A stretch of 64,000 bases of DNA from Lycium barbarum. Lineage: Eukaryota; Streptophyta; Magnoliopsida; Solanales; Solanaceae. Below are positions 11,578-24,128 of this stretch, in pieces; within the stretch, counting starts at the first letter, position 1, and each line of letters starts with the position of its first letter. The notes beneath the pieces were generated by a model. The model worked only from the letters and a program-made list of their open reading frames with translations. It had not been told where the DNA came from and ran no database searches. The position numbers were made by a program, and so were the translations under genes. The DNA is taken from the NCBI RefSeq assembly GCF_019175385.1, contig NC_083344.1:22886380-22950379 (forward strand). The letters run 5' to 3'.

Positions 11578-14196
11578 TGTCACGACTCGTCTAGAGGGCC
11601 GCTACGAGCGCCCGGTGCTAGCCCACCCGGGCACCCCCTTAACTTACACTTAAGCTTACATCTAGGTGAGCCACATAATTAAACACATAATTCTACTCAT
11701 TCATCATGCTAGTCCCATTGGACGACAATGCCTTTATATCATAATTGGCACCTATGCCACGTCAACGTACATGAGCCAACAAGGCTATCAAAATGACATA
11801 CAAAATATAGGCCAACAAGGCCAGAAATATCTAACCATATACACGTGACTACGAGCCTCTAAGAAGAGTATAACATAGCACATGGGCGGGACAGGACCCC
11901 GCTATGCCCATAATTATATACACAAAAGAATAAGTACCCAAAATTTATGGTTCCGAATGAAATGGAGCTCTGCTATGTAATCTCTGAGAAAGCAGCTATG
12001 GATCAAGCCTGTCTCCCTGTGCACCTGCGGGCATGACGCAGCGTCCACAAACAAAAGGACGTCAGTACGAAAAATGTACTGATTATGTAAAGCATGATCA
12101 ATATCAATATAGAAGCATAAATATCAACATAAGAAATAACATAGAATGGGAGATGGAAATATCATCGTCATATGCACTTACTTGCCTTTCTTAGGAACAT
12201 TCCATTTCTAATACGGGTTTGTGTACATACATCACTATCCGCATTCATAATAGTACCCGTACCATATTTGTGCTCGTATTCGTATACATGCCCCTTATTC
12301 ATATTCATATACATAGTCATATCATATTCGTATTCATATCATAGACATAATCATATCATATAAATAGCATTTACATAGCATACTCGACCACGTAAGATCG
12401 GTGTTTCATACATACTTGGCCAACCAAGGCTCAAGGTTACTCTTACCTGGCCCTACCAAGGCTTCAGGGTTACATCTACCTGGCCCTACCAAGGTGTCAG
12501 GGTTGTCCGTACCATCTGCAGAGGTGTGCGCGCGTTACGTAATCATATACATATTTATTTACACATCTTACCCGGCCTCATAGGTTCGGGGTTCCATAAT
12601 AGTCGTACATAGATACATATACATCATGGCTCATAAGCCTCTTTACTATTAACATCATTATCATAATCGTCATCGTTATTACCATTATCATCGATATCAC
12701 TATCACTATTATCGTCATTCACCACATCTAGCTCTATAGGCTTACTCGCCATACGTGGGATTAGTACAATCGTAGCGAGTCAAGAATCGTGAGCTTACAA
12801 GCTCGGAAGATCAAATCATTTGAAGGATATCATAGCCTCATAGAAGATTTAGACGTTTAGCCAGAGAAACATGCCTTAAGAAAGAAAGGTTAGCCTTACA
12901 TACCTTTTCCGTTCAACTACTCTACACTTGCGCGCTCTCCTCCAATGCTAGCATTTCTACCTTCATTGAAGTAATACTATCATTAGAATCGATAGCTAGC
13001 ATATATGACTAAAGCTAGAGATAAAATAGACAACATTTCCTTTATTTATACAACATTCCTCCATAACGTATATCAACTCGCAAACATCAACGATACATTC
13101 ACAATAACATAACAATAGTCATTATTCATCCACATTATCCACATTTCTCAATTTGCTTTTGATCACTTACATCTATGGCTATAACACACGACTATGTCAA
13201 TTCCCATACATTACTCATCTCATATTCTCCACATCATTTATAACACATTTACATCATAATACTTCAAGATTCATAATTCAATTCAAACTATTTCTTAAAA
13301 TGATACTATTCCGTATTCATGACCCATTTTGCCATACCTATCTACAATCCAAGTATTTCAACTCTTAAATACCTTAAACAACATAGATATACCATGAATC
13401 TTACCTTAGATGTTGTAGGAACAAGCCTTGGTTGATAATACTCCACTGGAGCAAAAACCGTAGTTTACCTCCATGAGATTTCTTGACTTTGAATGATCTT
13501 TGATGGTTTTCTTACACTTGATTCACTTGGTTTATGTTGTTGATCACCAAATATCCTTGAATTCTTCTGGAATATATGTAGAGAGATGTTTTAGAGAGAA
13601 GGGGTGTGAAGTGGAAGTGAAATGAAATAACCTTGGTCCCTTTTATTTAATGCACCAAATATCTGCCCCGACCACTTATACGGACCAACATACGGTTCGT
13701 ATAATTTATATGGACCGTATGTCTGGCCGTATATTTGGTCCAGAAACTTTTTTTCTTTTTGGACTGATTATACGGTCCCAAACATACGGACCGTATAATT
13801 TATATGGCCAGCATGTTTGGCCGTATAACCCCCAGTGGTTCCGATGTTCGTTTCGTCAAATAGTTTGATCTCCAATCATTATGGAACCTTCTTAACACTT
13901 GTTCAACACCTCAATACCAATCTAAAGGACGTTATCACTCTTCTCCAAGTCATCATTTAGGCCTTGCTAACTCGTTACTCGTATTTCCTTGCTAACTTGT
14001 TACTCGTATTTCCTTTCCAATGCCTATCGTATGCCTTGCCCCATCTTAGCCAACTTTCTCGTCTAACATCAGATGCCCTTGAAATCTCACTTAGGGTCAT
14101 CAAACGTTGTTTCTTACTTATGGAAATATCGTATACTCGGAATCCTCATTAGTTCATTCACTTGCATACCAACGGAAGATTTTTCGAGGTGTAACA
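11578..14196 (-). mobile_element. LTR2, 5' LTR of element B
   Basis: 2,619-bp LTR, TGTCACGACT to GAGGTGTAACA. It pairs with LTR1, with scattered substitutions and a 27-28 bp local duplication near 13,965-14,015 that accounts for the length difference. The right flank ATAAG (14197-14201) is element C integrase sequence, matching the uninterrupted version in E near 43,572. The matching left ATAAG is not at LTR1, so the other end of the insertion lies left of the window. Confidence 0.9.
12025..12081 (-). other. Three-hairpin LTR module (LTR2)
   Basis: Sense strand: CAGTAC/GTACTG, CGTCC/GGACG and CTGCG/CGCAG. The middle stem is intact here and differs in sequence from the C-run/G-run stem of families S, D and G. 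Confidence 0.75.
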
Positions 14197-17100
14197 ATAA
14201 GCCACTTGGCCTACATTGCGTACAATCTCATAAGGTCCAATGTACCGGGAACTAAGCCTGCCCTTTTTGCCAAATCTCATGACGCCCTTCATTGGCGACA
14301 CCCTCAAGAATACTCAATATTTCACTTGGAACTCTAAGTTCCTTCGATGATTATCGGCATAGGATTTCTGATGACTCTAAGTTGTTAATAACTAGTCCTG
14401 TATAAGCTTGAATTTCTCTATAGCTTGCTAGACAAAATCTGGCCCTATCAATTTAGTCTCCCCTACTTCGAACCACCCAGTTGGCAATCTGCACATGCGC
14501 CCATACAAATCCTCATACGGGGCCATTTGGATGCTAGAATGATAACTGTTGTTATAAGAAAATTTGATAAGCGGTAAGTGATCATCCCAACTACCTCCAA
14601 AATCCAATACACATGCCCGTAGCATATCCTCAAGAGTCTAGATGGTATGCTCGGCTTTTCCTTCAGTCTGCGGATGAAATGTTGTGCTAAGACTCACTTG
14701 AGTCCCCAAACCTTCTTGAAACGATCTCCATAAATTAGTCGTAAATTGTGTCCCTCTATCAGAAATAATAGATACTGGAACACTATGGAGTCGTACTATT
14801 TCTCGGACATAAAGCTTTGCATAATCTTCCACTACATATATTGTTCTGACCGGTAGGAAATGAGCTGACTTTGTAAGTCTATCCAGAATTGCCCATATAG
14901 AATCATATTTGTGCTTAGAACAAGGTAAGCCTGTGATGAAATCTATATTTATCACTTCTCATTTCCAATTCGGAATTTCCATAGCTTGCAACAATCCACC
15001 GGGATTTTGGTGCTCAATTTTCACTTGCTGACAATTAGGACATCGAGCTACGAATTCTACTATATCTTTCTTAATTCCATTCCACCAATATATGGATTTA
15101 AGATCATGGTACGTTTTCGTTGCTCCGGGGTGAACAGAATAACGGGAACAATGGGCTTCTCTCAATATTGGTGGCGTAATCCTGCAACATCAGGAACACA
15201 CAACCTTCCTCGACATCGGAGAACTCCCTCTCCAGAAATCTTAAAGGATGACTTCTTCTTCTGAGGAAGTGTATTTTTGTAATGAACTAGCATTGGATCC
15301 TCCTACTGGCGCTCTTTCACTTCAACCACTAGTGATGAGACCGCTGAATTTTGAATAGTAGATCCCATATTGCCCGAATCCGATACCCGGACTCCTAGGC
15401 TAGCTAACGGCTGGAGCTCACGAGCTAACTCTCTTTTCTCTGGCTGAACATCACATAAACTTCCCATAGATCTACGGCTAAGAGCATCAACCACAACGTT
15501 CGCCTTCCCGAGATGGTATAGGATATTAACATCATAATCATTCAACAACTCCAACCATTGTCGTTGTCATAGATTCAATTCCTTCTGCTTGAAAATATAC
15601 TGAAGGCTCTTGTGAATCGTATAGATATACATATGGACACCATACAAATAGTGTTTCCACATCTTCAATGCATGAATCACTGCAGCTAACTCGAGATCAT
15701 AGGTTGGATAATTTTTCTCATGTTTTCGCAACTGCCTTTAAGCATAAGCAGTCACCTTACCATGCTGCATCAACACACGTCCTAATCCAACGCCTGAAGC
15801 ATCGCAACAGAAAACATAGCCTTCCGATCCCTCTGGAAGTGTCAGGATCGGGGCAGAAGTTAATCTATTCTTTAACTCTTGAAAACTGCGTTCACAACCA
15901 TCCGTCCTTTGAAATTTAGCTAATTTCTGGGTAAACCTCGTGAGTGGTATAGAGATAGAAGAAAAACCTTCTAAAAATCTCCTATAATAATCTGCTAAAC
16001 CTAGAAAGCTAAGAAGCCTTCGCAGGTGTTGTAGCCCTTGGCCAAGTCTTCACGGCCTCAATCTTGTGGGTATCTACCCGAATACCATCGGCTGTAATAA
16101 TGTGCCCCAAAAAGGTCACCGAATTCAACCAAAATTCACAGTTTGAAAATTTAGCAAATAACTCTCGAGTTTGAAGAACTCTAAGAACGGTACGTAAATG
16201 ATCCGCATATTCTGCCTCGGGCATAGAATATACCAGGATATCGTCAATGAACATAATCACGAATAAATCCAAGAAAGGACTTAACACATTGTTCATCAAA
16301 TCCACGAATAATGTTGGCGTATTAGTTAGCCCAAATGACATTACCCGGAACTCAAAATGGCCATATCTTGTTCTGAAGGCCGTCTTAGGAATATCTTTCT
16401 CCCTAACTCTCACCTGATAATACCCGAATCTTAAACCTATTTTTGAAAACCATTTGGCACCCTGCAATTGATTAAATAAATCGTCAATCCTTGGGAGCAG
16501 ATATTTATTATTGATCGTCACCTTATTCAGTTGCCGATAGTAAATGTACATTCGCAAGGAGTTATCTTTCTTCCTCACAAACAACATGGCTGCTCCCCAT
16601 GGGGATTAACTAGGCCTTATGAAGCCTTTCTTAAGCAAGGCCTTCAATTGCTCCTTCAACTCGGCGAGAGCCATTCTATAAGGAGGAATAGATGTGGGTT
16701 TAGTATCCGGTAGCACATCAATAGCGAAATCAATCTCCCACTCCGGGGGAAGGCCTGGAAGCTCCTCCGGGAATACATCTTGAAACTCATTCACTACAGG
16801 GACAGACTGAAGAGTCGGCCATTGGGCTTCTATGTCTTGAACCCGGACTAAATGGTAAATACAACCCTTAGCAATCATTGTTCTTGCCTTGAGGTAGGAA
16901 ATAAACCTACCTCTCGGAGATGCTGTATTTACCTTTCATTCTAAAACTGGTTCTCCCGGAAACTGAAAGCGAACTATCTTCATTCTACAATCAACGTTGG
17001 CATAGCAAGAAGCCAACAAATCCATGCCCATAATAACATCAAAGTCTACCATTTTCAACTCATGTAAATCAGCTATAGTATGATGGACAAAAATCACAAC

Positions 17101-17250
17101 TACACAATTTCTATATACTCGACTAGCTATTACTGGTTCACCAACGGGTGTCAATACCTCGAAAGGTTTGATTGACTCCGATTTGACCACAACTTAAACC
17201 GTAATATATAGAGTAGCATAAGACAATGTGGAACCGGGATCTATCAAAGC
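14197..17250 (-). pseudogene. Element C pol, decayed and truncated by the A/B array
   Basis: Remains of an older Tekay-like pol. Integrase pieces are at 14428-14625, 14638-14955 (catalytic D-F, D-R-G-T-Q-F) and 14959-15165 (H-H-C-C zinc site); RNase H linker at 15303-15554; RT at 16009-16587 with F-I-D-D; RT N-terminus at 16606-16878; protease at 16936-17190 with an intact D-P-G-S-T near 17,235-17,250. All are separated by stops or frameshifts. The GPY motif and chromodomain end are cut off at 14197. Confidence 0.87.
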
Positions 17251-18327
17251 ATATATATCATGGGAAAATACTGATAATATAACTGTGATGACATCAAGGG
17301 AAGACTCAAGATCCTATCGCCCAGCCAATGCATAAATACGGTGTTGAGAACCACTAGAACTGGGGCGTCCCCCTCTACCTCTACCACGCTTGACCGGCGC
17401 ATGTGAACCTTTCCCAAGAGGGCGTATAGATGATGAAGACCCGGTTGCCGACCCTGAAGGTTGGGTCCTACCCGTACCATCAACCGAGGGGCAGTCACGC
17501 ATGATATGGCCTGGCCGACCGCATGAATAGCAAATATCTGAACCTAATCGACACGGGCCCTAATGTAACTTCCCGCACTTACATCGTGGCATGGGTGGCC
17601 TTGCCTGACCTGAGTCGCCTCTATAATAAGAAGCTAAAGCTCTAAAACTCTGACTCGGCCCGAAGTGAGTAGATCTATCAAATCTCTAGCCTGCAAACTG
17701 TTGTCTTTGCCCTCCTTTCAACTCACCAATCGGACCCAAAGATCTAGCTCTCTTGTTATAACCTCTGTCAAGCTCACACTTACCACTTTGAGGTTGTTGG
17801 CTTTCCTCCAAATTCTGGGCGTGGGCTTGAATGCGAGAAATATCTATATTGTACTAAAGGGACACAGTCAAGTACTTATCCATCAAATGTGGCCCTAGGC
17901 CTCTCACAAATTGGTACACTCGATCACCCATATCCGCTACCATGGCTGGAGCATACCTATCCAAGGAATTGAAGTGGATACTATACTCTAAGGCACTCAT
18001 ACTTCCTTGTCGAAGATTCAAGAACTTATCGGCTCTAGCCTGCCGAATATCTAGGGGCAAGTAATGTCGTAGGAAAGCTTCGATAAATTCTTACCATACC
18101 GGGGGAGGTGCATTAACTCTTCTAGAAGAACCACACTGCTTACCAATGAACCGCAACATCCCGCAACCTATATGATGCTAACTCCACCGATTCAATGTCG
18201 GAAGCATGCATTAAAAGAAGTGTCCTCAACATTCTATCAATAAAGTTTTGAGGGTCCTCATCCAGCTTTGACCTGAAAAACTCCGAAGGGTTCAAGCTAA
18301 TAAAATCACGGGCTCTTGCACTAACCG
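17244..18327 (-). pseudogene. Element C gag, C-terminal part
   Basis: Nucleocapsid and capsid remnants. The zinc knuckle reads C-Y-S-C-G-x2-G-H-I-M-R-D-C near 17,490-17,530, so the cysteine lost in A and B is present here. Capsid fragment 17854-18060. Interrupted at 18327 by the solo LTR and continued at 21216. Confidence 0.82.
18323..18327. repeat. Target site duplication of solo LTR (left)
   Basis: AACCG, repeated exactly at 21216-21220. Confidence 0.92.
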
Positions 18328-20054
18328 TGTTATAGCCCGTATTTTGTACGTCCGGAAAATCCGAGGTACTTGCGAAAAATTAGCGGCAAGACTATTTTCC
18401 GAAATTATTTTAATGCACAAGTTGTTGGCGAGTATTATTTATGAATATTATTAGTATGGAAATATTGAGAAAGGCCAAGGGAAAAAAAGGGAAACTTGCA
18501 AAATGGTTCATGGTAATATTGACGGAAGTCTAGGGGCAAAATGGGAATTTCACAAATAATTCAAGAACCTTCTTGAATGAGCTATGTTGGCCGTGTGGCA
18601 TATGGTCACATTTTATTAAATGGTTCTACTTATAAATATGTATGGATTAAAGTTTAAATAATAATAAGACAAGTGGTCATATTTGTCATTTTGAGAAAGT
18701 TCTAGAAAAAAAAAAGGGAAAAGAAAGAAGAGATTAGTCTTCTTTGTAAATATGGAAAAGTTATGGTAAAATAAGAAAATTTGTCATCTTTATTTTAATT
18801 TAAAGAAAACTCTTGAAAAATGGAGAAGAAGGCCATGTGCTCATATGATATTGGAAGAAGCTAAGTATATATATATGAGAGGTAATCTTTTTAATTTAAG
18901 AAATTGGAGAGAAAGTAGAGAAAAAAAAAGAAAAATAAAGAAGAGGAGAGGGGAGAGGTTCGGCCACCATGGCCGAACATGGATCATGGAAGGTGATCAA
19001 GGAAAACAAATATTCTTTCCTAGCATTCCAACTAATTAGTATGTCTTGTTTAACGTGGAGTGATTGTTGGAAGAAGTAGAACACTTGTTGTGCAAGTTTG
19101 GAGCCTAGCCGAGTAACGAGAAGTTAAGTAAAAAGGTATGTATTCAATTCTCTTTCATGTGTACTGATGATTGTGAGTATTGTAGAGTGTAGGAAGGGAT
19201 GAAATATATGAAAATATGTGTGTCGTGGAGTGTAGCCGTGCGTGTGTTATAGTGAATAAAGATCTTGAATTAATTTTATGTAGTATGTTGTTTGTTGTTA
19301 TAATGCATAGAAAAGATGGAAATTTATTGAAATATGCATGTGGTGTTGTATCCGTGGGGTTCTTGTGTGGTGTAGAAGAAGAACGAGTCAATTTTATTTA
19401 GTACTTTGATGGTTGTCGATGTAGAATCTACGAGGAAAACGAAGGTTTGTTGGTTTGGAGTGAAGTTGTAATCATTGTGGTATTGTTGTGAAAGTCAATG
19501 TGACATTAGTATGAATTCTCGTATTTGTATGAATATGACGTTGTTAATGTGTGGTTATTGATATGGTTATGAATCTAGTATGAGAGAAAATGTGTTGCTA
19601 ATGTATTCATTAAAGTTGGTAAGGTGTGGGCGGCACTGTATGTTGATTGGATCATTTTGAATATTGTAGTGTTGCTAGAATAATTGTTGGCATTGTTGTT
19701 GGTTTGGCCGAGTTGAATTCTCGGATTGTATTGATAAATTGGCCGAGTTAGATTCTCGGGGATGGTAAATTTACAGGAGAGATGCTGCCGAAGTTTTAGC
19801 AGAATATAAGTGAATTTATTTGAGAAGTTAAGACAAGTGAATGACAATGGATTTAATGATTATGTGAATTCTTTTGTATGTAGACTAACAAGCTTGGAAA
19901 AATAAGCATAGCTAACAGGACGTGGAACAGGTATGTAAGGCTTACCCTTTATTTCTTTGGCATGTCTTAGAGCCAAGTATGTTATGATATGTACTTTGAG
20001 GTAACCCTACTCCTTAATTCCGAGTTTGTTATGATTTGTATGCCCTCTTTGATA

Positions 20055-20265
20055 TAAGTACTCCCATACGAGTAATCTGATATGAGTATTCCCAATTCTG
20101 ACGTAAGTATTCCGATATAAGTATTCTGATATAAGTATTCTGACATAAGTATTCTGATATGAGTATTCTGATATAAGTATTTTGATATAAATATTCTGAC
20201 ATAAGTATTCTGATACAAGTATTCTGACAAAAGTATTCTAATATAAGTATTCTGTTTGAGTAATC
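20055..20265 (+). repeat. Tandem repeat of GATATAAGTATTCT units in solo LTR
   Basis: About 12 copies of a 14-17 bp unit (GATATAAGTATTCT, GACATAAGTATTCT). Open frames read through it on the minus strand only because of the periodicity. Confidence 0.85.
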
Positions 20266-20755
20266 TTCTACGAATATCCTGATAGCACGTTCGATTATTC
20301 CATCGAGTCTTGATTTATATGCATTTAGTTTCTCACTACTCTGCTCGTGCATATGTCATGATTTCCTTCGCCGAGTCCCGGGCCGGTATGTATCGTGTCT
20401 ATGGTTCACCAGGTTCCCCGTTTGAGCGCCGGGAGCCATATATGTATTCCGAAGTTAGATGTGTTATGGTTCGCCGAACCACATATGATATGTTATTATG
20501 TTATGATATTATGATCTGTGATGGAGATTACGGAGCAAACCTTCTGGAGTTAGATGTGTGTGGCGCCAAAGGCAGGGCGGCGCCACGTTTTCCCCGAGTC
20601 CCGCAAGGGACCGGATACCGTTCTTGGCATGCATGGTTTGTGTTTCCAGTATGTTGTTTTTATTAATTTGCATATCGCACTTACTCCTGCACTAATCTTC
20701 TGTATTATTTGTTTCGCTTGTGATTCTGTTCATTTTATTCCATGCTATACATACT

Positions 20756-20812
20756 CAGTACATATTCTGTACTGAGCCCTTTTCTTCGGGGGCTGCGTTT
20801 CATGCCACGCAG
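20756..20812 (+). other. Three-hairpin LTR module (solo LTR)
   Basis: CAGTAC/GTACTG (20756-20774), GCCC/GGGC (20776-20793) and CTGCG/CGCAG (20793-20812). The middle stem is slightly changed but still pairs. Confidence 0.7.
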
Positions 20813-21215
20813 GTACACCCAGATGAGTAGAAGACTTTACTAGGAGGTGTTTCAGCGGGATTGGCGAGCTCCACTTCCCTCCGGAGCGTTGCCGAGTCAG
20901 AGCGTACATAAGTTGTGATTTCTGATTTGTGTTAGAGACTTTGCAGGCAGAGTCGTGGGTACAGAAAATCAGTTTGTAAGCGGCTTCATCAGCCGATGTG
21001 ATATTTTGTGATATGTTACAGATTCCATATGTCTACAGATTTTGTTTGATTTGTGAATGATAGAAAGAAAGTTTCTGAAAGCCTTACTGTATGTTTCATG
21101 TGATTTGATTTGAAAATCTGAAAAGAGTTTGTATGTAATCAGTGTCTGAGGGTTTTCTCGGCTCCGAATATGGGGTCGGGTGCCCATCACACCCTAATAA
21201 GGTTAGGGTGTGACA

Positions 21216-21501
21216 AACCGCCCTATCACTATGACCCATACCTTGCCGCTGGGCCTGAGCGGCAACTAATTGAGTCAACAATTGAATAACCACTTTCACC
21301 TCTTGGCCCGAAACCTCTGGTGGAGGAGCTGGGGCTGAGGCTCCCTCATGCACCTCAGAAATAGGCAACGAGTGAGAGGACTGAGATTGAACCACTCTAG
21401 GATTCACCCTCCTCTACAACCGTTGGCGGTACTCTTTCAGCCCGTTTGTTTGCCACTGTCTTACCCTTTTGGGCTGCTGTAGCTTTCCTCTTTACATGCA
21501 T
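21216..21501 (-). pseudogene. Element C gag, N-terminal part
   Basis: Gag N-terminus from M-H-V-K-R-K at 21501, lysine-rich and then proline/alanine-rich, broken by frameshift and then by the solo LTR. The acceptor-like CAG seen before gag in A, B and D is absent here. Confidence 0.8.
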
Positions 21502-21694
21502 TTTTTAAATACATAGCACACGGTTAAGGAAAGAGAAATCCTTATATCGTAGCTCTATCGCACGATCTATGAAGAAAAAAGTTCATTCATTCCTAAAAAT
21601 GCCCGCAGCCTCCGTTTTATAAGTGTGGCGTGCAACACACCCATAAACAAGACTCTACTAGACACGACTCGTAGATAAACCCTAGGACAGAACT

Positions 21695-21706
21695 GCTCTG
21701 ATACCA
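21695..21706 (-). other. Primer-binding site, element C
   Basis: Minus-strand TGGTATCAGAGC, adjoining the LTR fragment at 21711. Confidence 0.9.
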
Positions 21707-21710
21707 CTTT

Positions 21711-22325
21711 TGTCACTACCCAACCGGAGGGCCATGACGGGCACCCGGAGCTAACCCACCCGAACACCTTTCATTGGACATTCACATTCACATTTAGGTG
21801 AGCCACATGGCCTTCTCATGATTTTTATAAATCAATAATACGGATCTCCTTGGGCCAAAACAGTGCTATATCAACATCAACAACTATGCCCATGTACATA
21901 TACACAAGCCGACGAGGCTAACAAAATAATATACAAAATATGAGCCGACAAGGCTAGAAGACATCTAGCTATACACAATTGTCTACGAGCCCCTAAAAAG
22001 AGTATGTAACATCATATGGACGGGATAGGACCCTGTCATGCCCATATTTATATACGCAAAAGAATAATACCAACAGCTGCGGCTCCGGATCAAATGGAGC
22101 TCCTTTATGCAGTCACCGAACAAGTAATCTATGGATCAAGCCTATCCCCCTGTCCACCTGCGGGAATGACGCAGCGTCCACAAATAAAAAGACGTCAGTA
22201 CGAATAATGTACTGAGTATGTAAAGCATAATCAACATCATAACAGAAGCATAAGAAATGGCATAAAATAGCAGAGTCATAAGATGATGGAGCCATTTGTA
22301 CCTCTAGCGACATTCATCATGTATT
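21711..22325 (-). mobile_element. Element C 5' LTR, 615-bp fragment
   Basis: Begins TGTCACTACCC and matches the A/B/E LTR type, but stops at 22325 where a second LTR beginning TGTCATGACCC (element E) starts. In E the matching position is about 22,957, so C's LTR was cut at that point. GTATT at 22321-22325 may be one copy of E's target duplication; the other copy was not found. Confidence 0.8.
22158..22214 (-). other. Three-hairpin LTR module (element C LTR)
   Basis: Sense strand: CAGTAC/GTACTG, CGTC/GACG and CTGCG/CGCAG. Confidence 0.65.
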
Positions 22326-23024
22326 TGTCATGACCCGACCGGAGGGCCATGACGGGCACCCGATGCTAACCCACCCGGGCACCTCTTACCGTACATTCAC
22401 ATTCACCTCTAGGTGAGCCACATGGCTTATTCATAATTTCTATACATCCGTAATATTAATCTCGTTGGGCTGCAACACATTATATCATCATCGACAACAA
22501 TGCTCATATACATATACACAAGCTGACGAGGCTATCAAAAAGATATACAAAATAAGAGCCGACAAGGCTACAAGACATCTAACCATACACAACTGTCTAC
22601 GAGCCTCTAAGAAGAATATGTAACATCATATAGACGGGACACGACCCTGCCATGCCCATATGTATGTACACAAAAGAATAATACCAATAGCTATAGATCC
22701 GGATGAAATGGAGATCCTCTATGCAGTCCCTGAACAAGAAATCTATGGATCAAGCCTATCTCCCTGTCCACCTGCTGGCATGACACAGCGTCCACAAACA
22801 AAAGTACGTTAGTACGAATAATCTATTGAGAATGTAAAGCATAATCAACATCATAGTAAGAGCATAAGAGACAGCACAAGAAATAGCATAAGATGGGAGA
22901 ATCAAGAGGTAATAGAGTCATTTGTGTCTCTAGTGGCCTTCATCATATCTACTTACCAGTCTTTCATAGGGACCTTCCATTTCTAATGCTTACTCATGTA
23001 CATACATACATTTATATATGTGTA

Positions 23025-23057
<33 letters not shown>

Positions 23058-23069
23058 TCATATTTGTAT

Positions 23070-23400
23070 TCGCATCACACCCGACCATGAAGGTTCGTTG
23101 TTTCACATACCCAGCCATGACAAGGCTCGGTGATGATTTGTATTCTCATCACACCCGACCATGAAGGTTCGGTGTTTCACATACCCGGCCATGACAAGGC
23201 TCGGTGATTCACATACCCGGCCATGAGAAGGCTCGATGATTATTTGTATTCGCATCACACCCGACCATGAAGGTCATGTGTTTCACATACCCGGCCATGA
23301 CAAGGCTCGGTGATTATACATACCTGGCCCTAACAAGGCTCAGTGTTATCCGTACCCAACTGCAGTGGTGTGCTCGCGATAGATATCATACCCGGCCATA
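23070..23400 (-). repeat. Minisatellite in element E LTR
   Basis: Repeated units built on CACACCCGACCATGAAGG and CCCGGCCATGACAAGGCTC, about 30-60 bp each. Same position in the LTR as the 54-bp array of F and the shorter array of LTR1. Confidence 0.8.
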
Positions 23401-24123
23401 TAAGCTCTGTGTTCTTAGTAGTCATACTTTAACATATAAATATATGTACATTGGAGCACATACACGTTCTCAACATTATCATCATCATTCTCATTTTCAT
23501 TATATCCTTCCTTAGAGAATCAACTATCATAGGATAGGGCCAAAAGTATCGTGAGGAAATCAAGATCATGAGCTTTAATGAATCTAGGAATGAAATTATC
23601 ACGGAAGATACTATGGATTTCACATGAAGTTATACAATAATGAGATCATTCCTTAGGAAATAAGGGTTAGCCTTACATACCTTTATGTCTTCTTAACTAC
23701 TTAACGTTCACCATCGAAGCTTGGAAAATCTACATTTAGAAGGATTTATACCATGGTTAAGCCTTAAAGATACTCTTAAATCCAAACTACAACAATTCAT
23801 GAGTTAACGAAAATTGGGCAGCATTTCCCCTATTTTATCAACTTCCACCATACTACAAAAGAACTCCCAAAATAACCATAATAACATCTACAATATCATA
23901 ATCAAGTATTCACATTCCATTAAGTCTTCAAAATTCATTCTCATATTCAACTTATACTAACAACTTCACACCAACCCTTAGCACATTTTCATGCAATGCT
24001 TCCTCATCATTATTATTACCTTTTATAACAAGATTATATCCATATCATACTAAGAATCTTGACTCACGTTAGCTTACTACTCAAAATCATCATGAAAACT
24101 ACATGTAGAACTCATCTTCTACT

Positions 24124-24128
24124 ATCTC
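24124..24128. repeat. Target site duplication of the D dimer (left)
   Basis: ATCTC; the partner is 42174-42178. Confidence 0.92.

Larger units (their letters stand above)
18328..21215 (+). mobile_element. Solo LTR, family S, 2,888 bp
   Basis: Starts TGTTATAGCC and ends GGGTGTGACA, flanked by AACCG on both sides, with no primer site, coding sequence or second LTR. It splits element C gag; removing it joins the two gag halves at the position seen intact in A and B. Such a structure comes from recombination between the two LTRs of a full element. It carries the conserved promoter-like block (19771-19792), donor-like site (19929-19940) and three-hairpin module. ORFs inside are short and unsupported. 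Confidence 0.94.
22326..24128 (-). mobile_element. Element E 3' LTR, first part
   Basis: 1,803 bp of an LTR of A/B/C type, interrupted at 24128 by the D dimer and continuing at 42179. It contains a (TA)n tract near 23030-23056 and a degenerate three-hairpin module near 22772-22828 in which several stems no longer pair, fitting an old copy. Confidence 0.85.

Noticed and set aside
20055..20265. Regular short repeats that could suggest a CRISPR array
   Set aside because: No spacers between units, unit imperfect, and located in a plant LTR.
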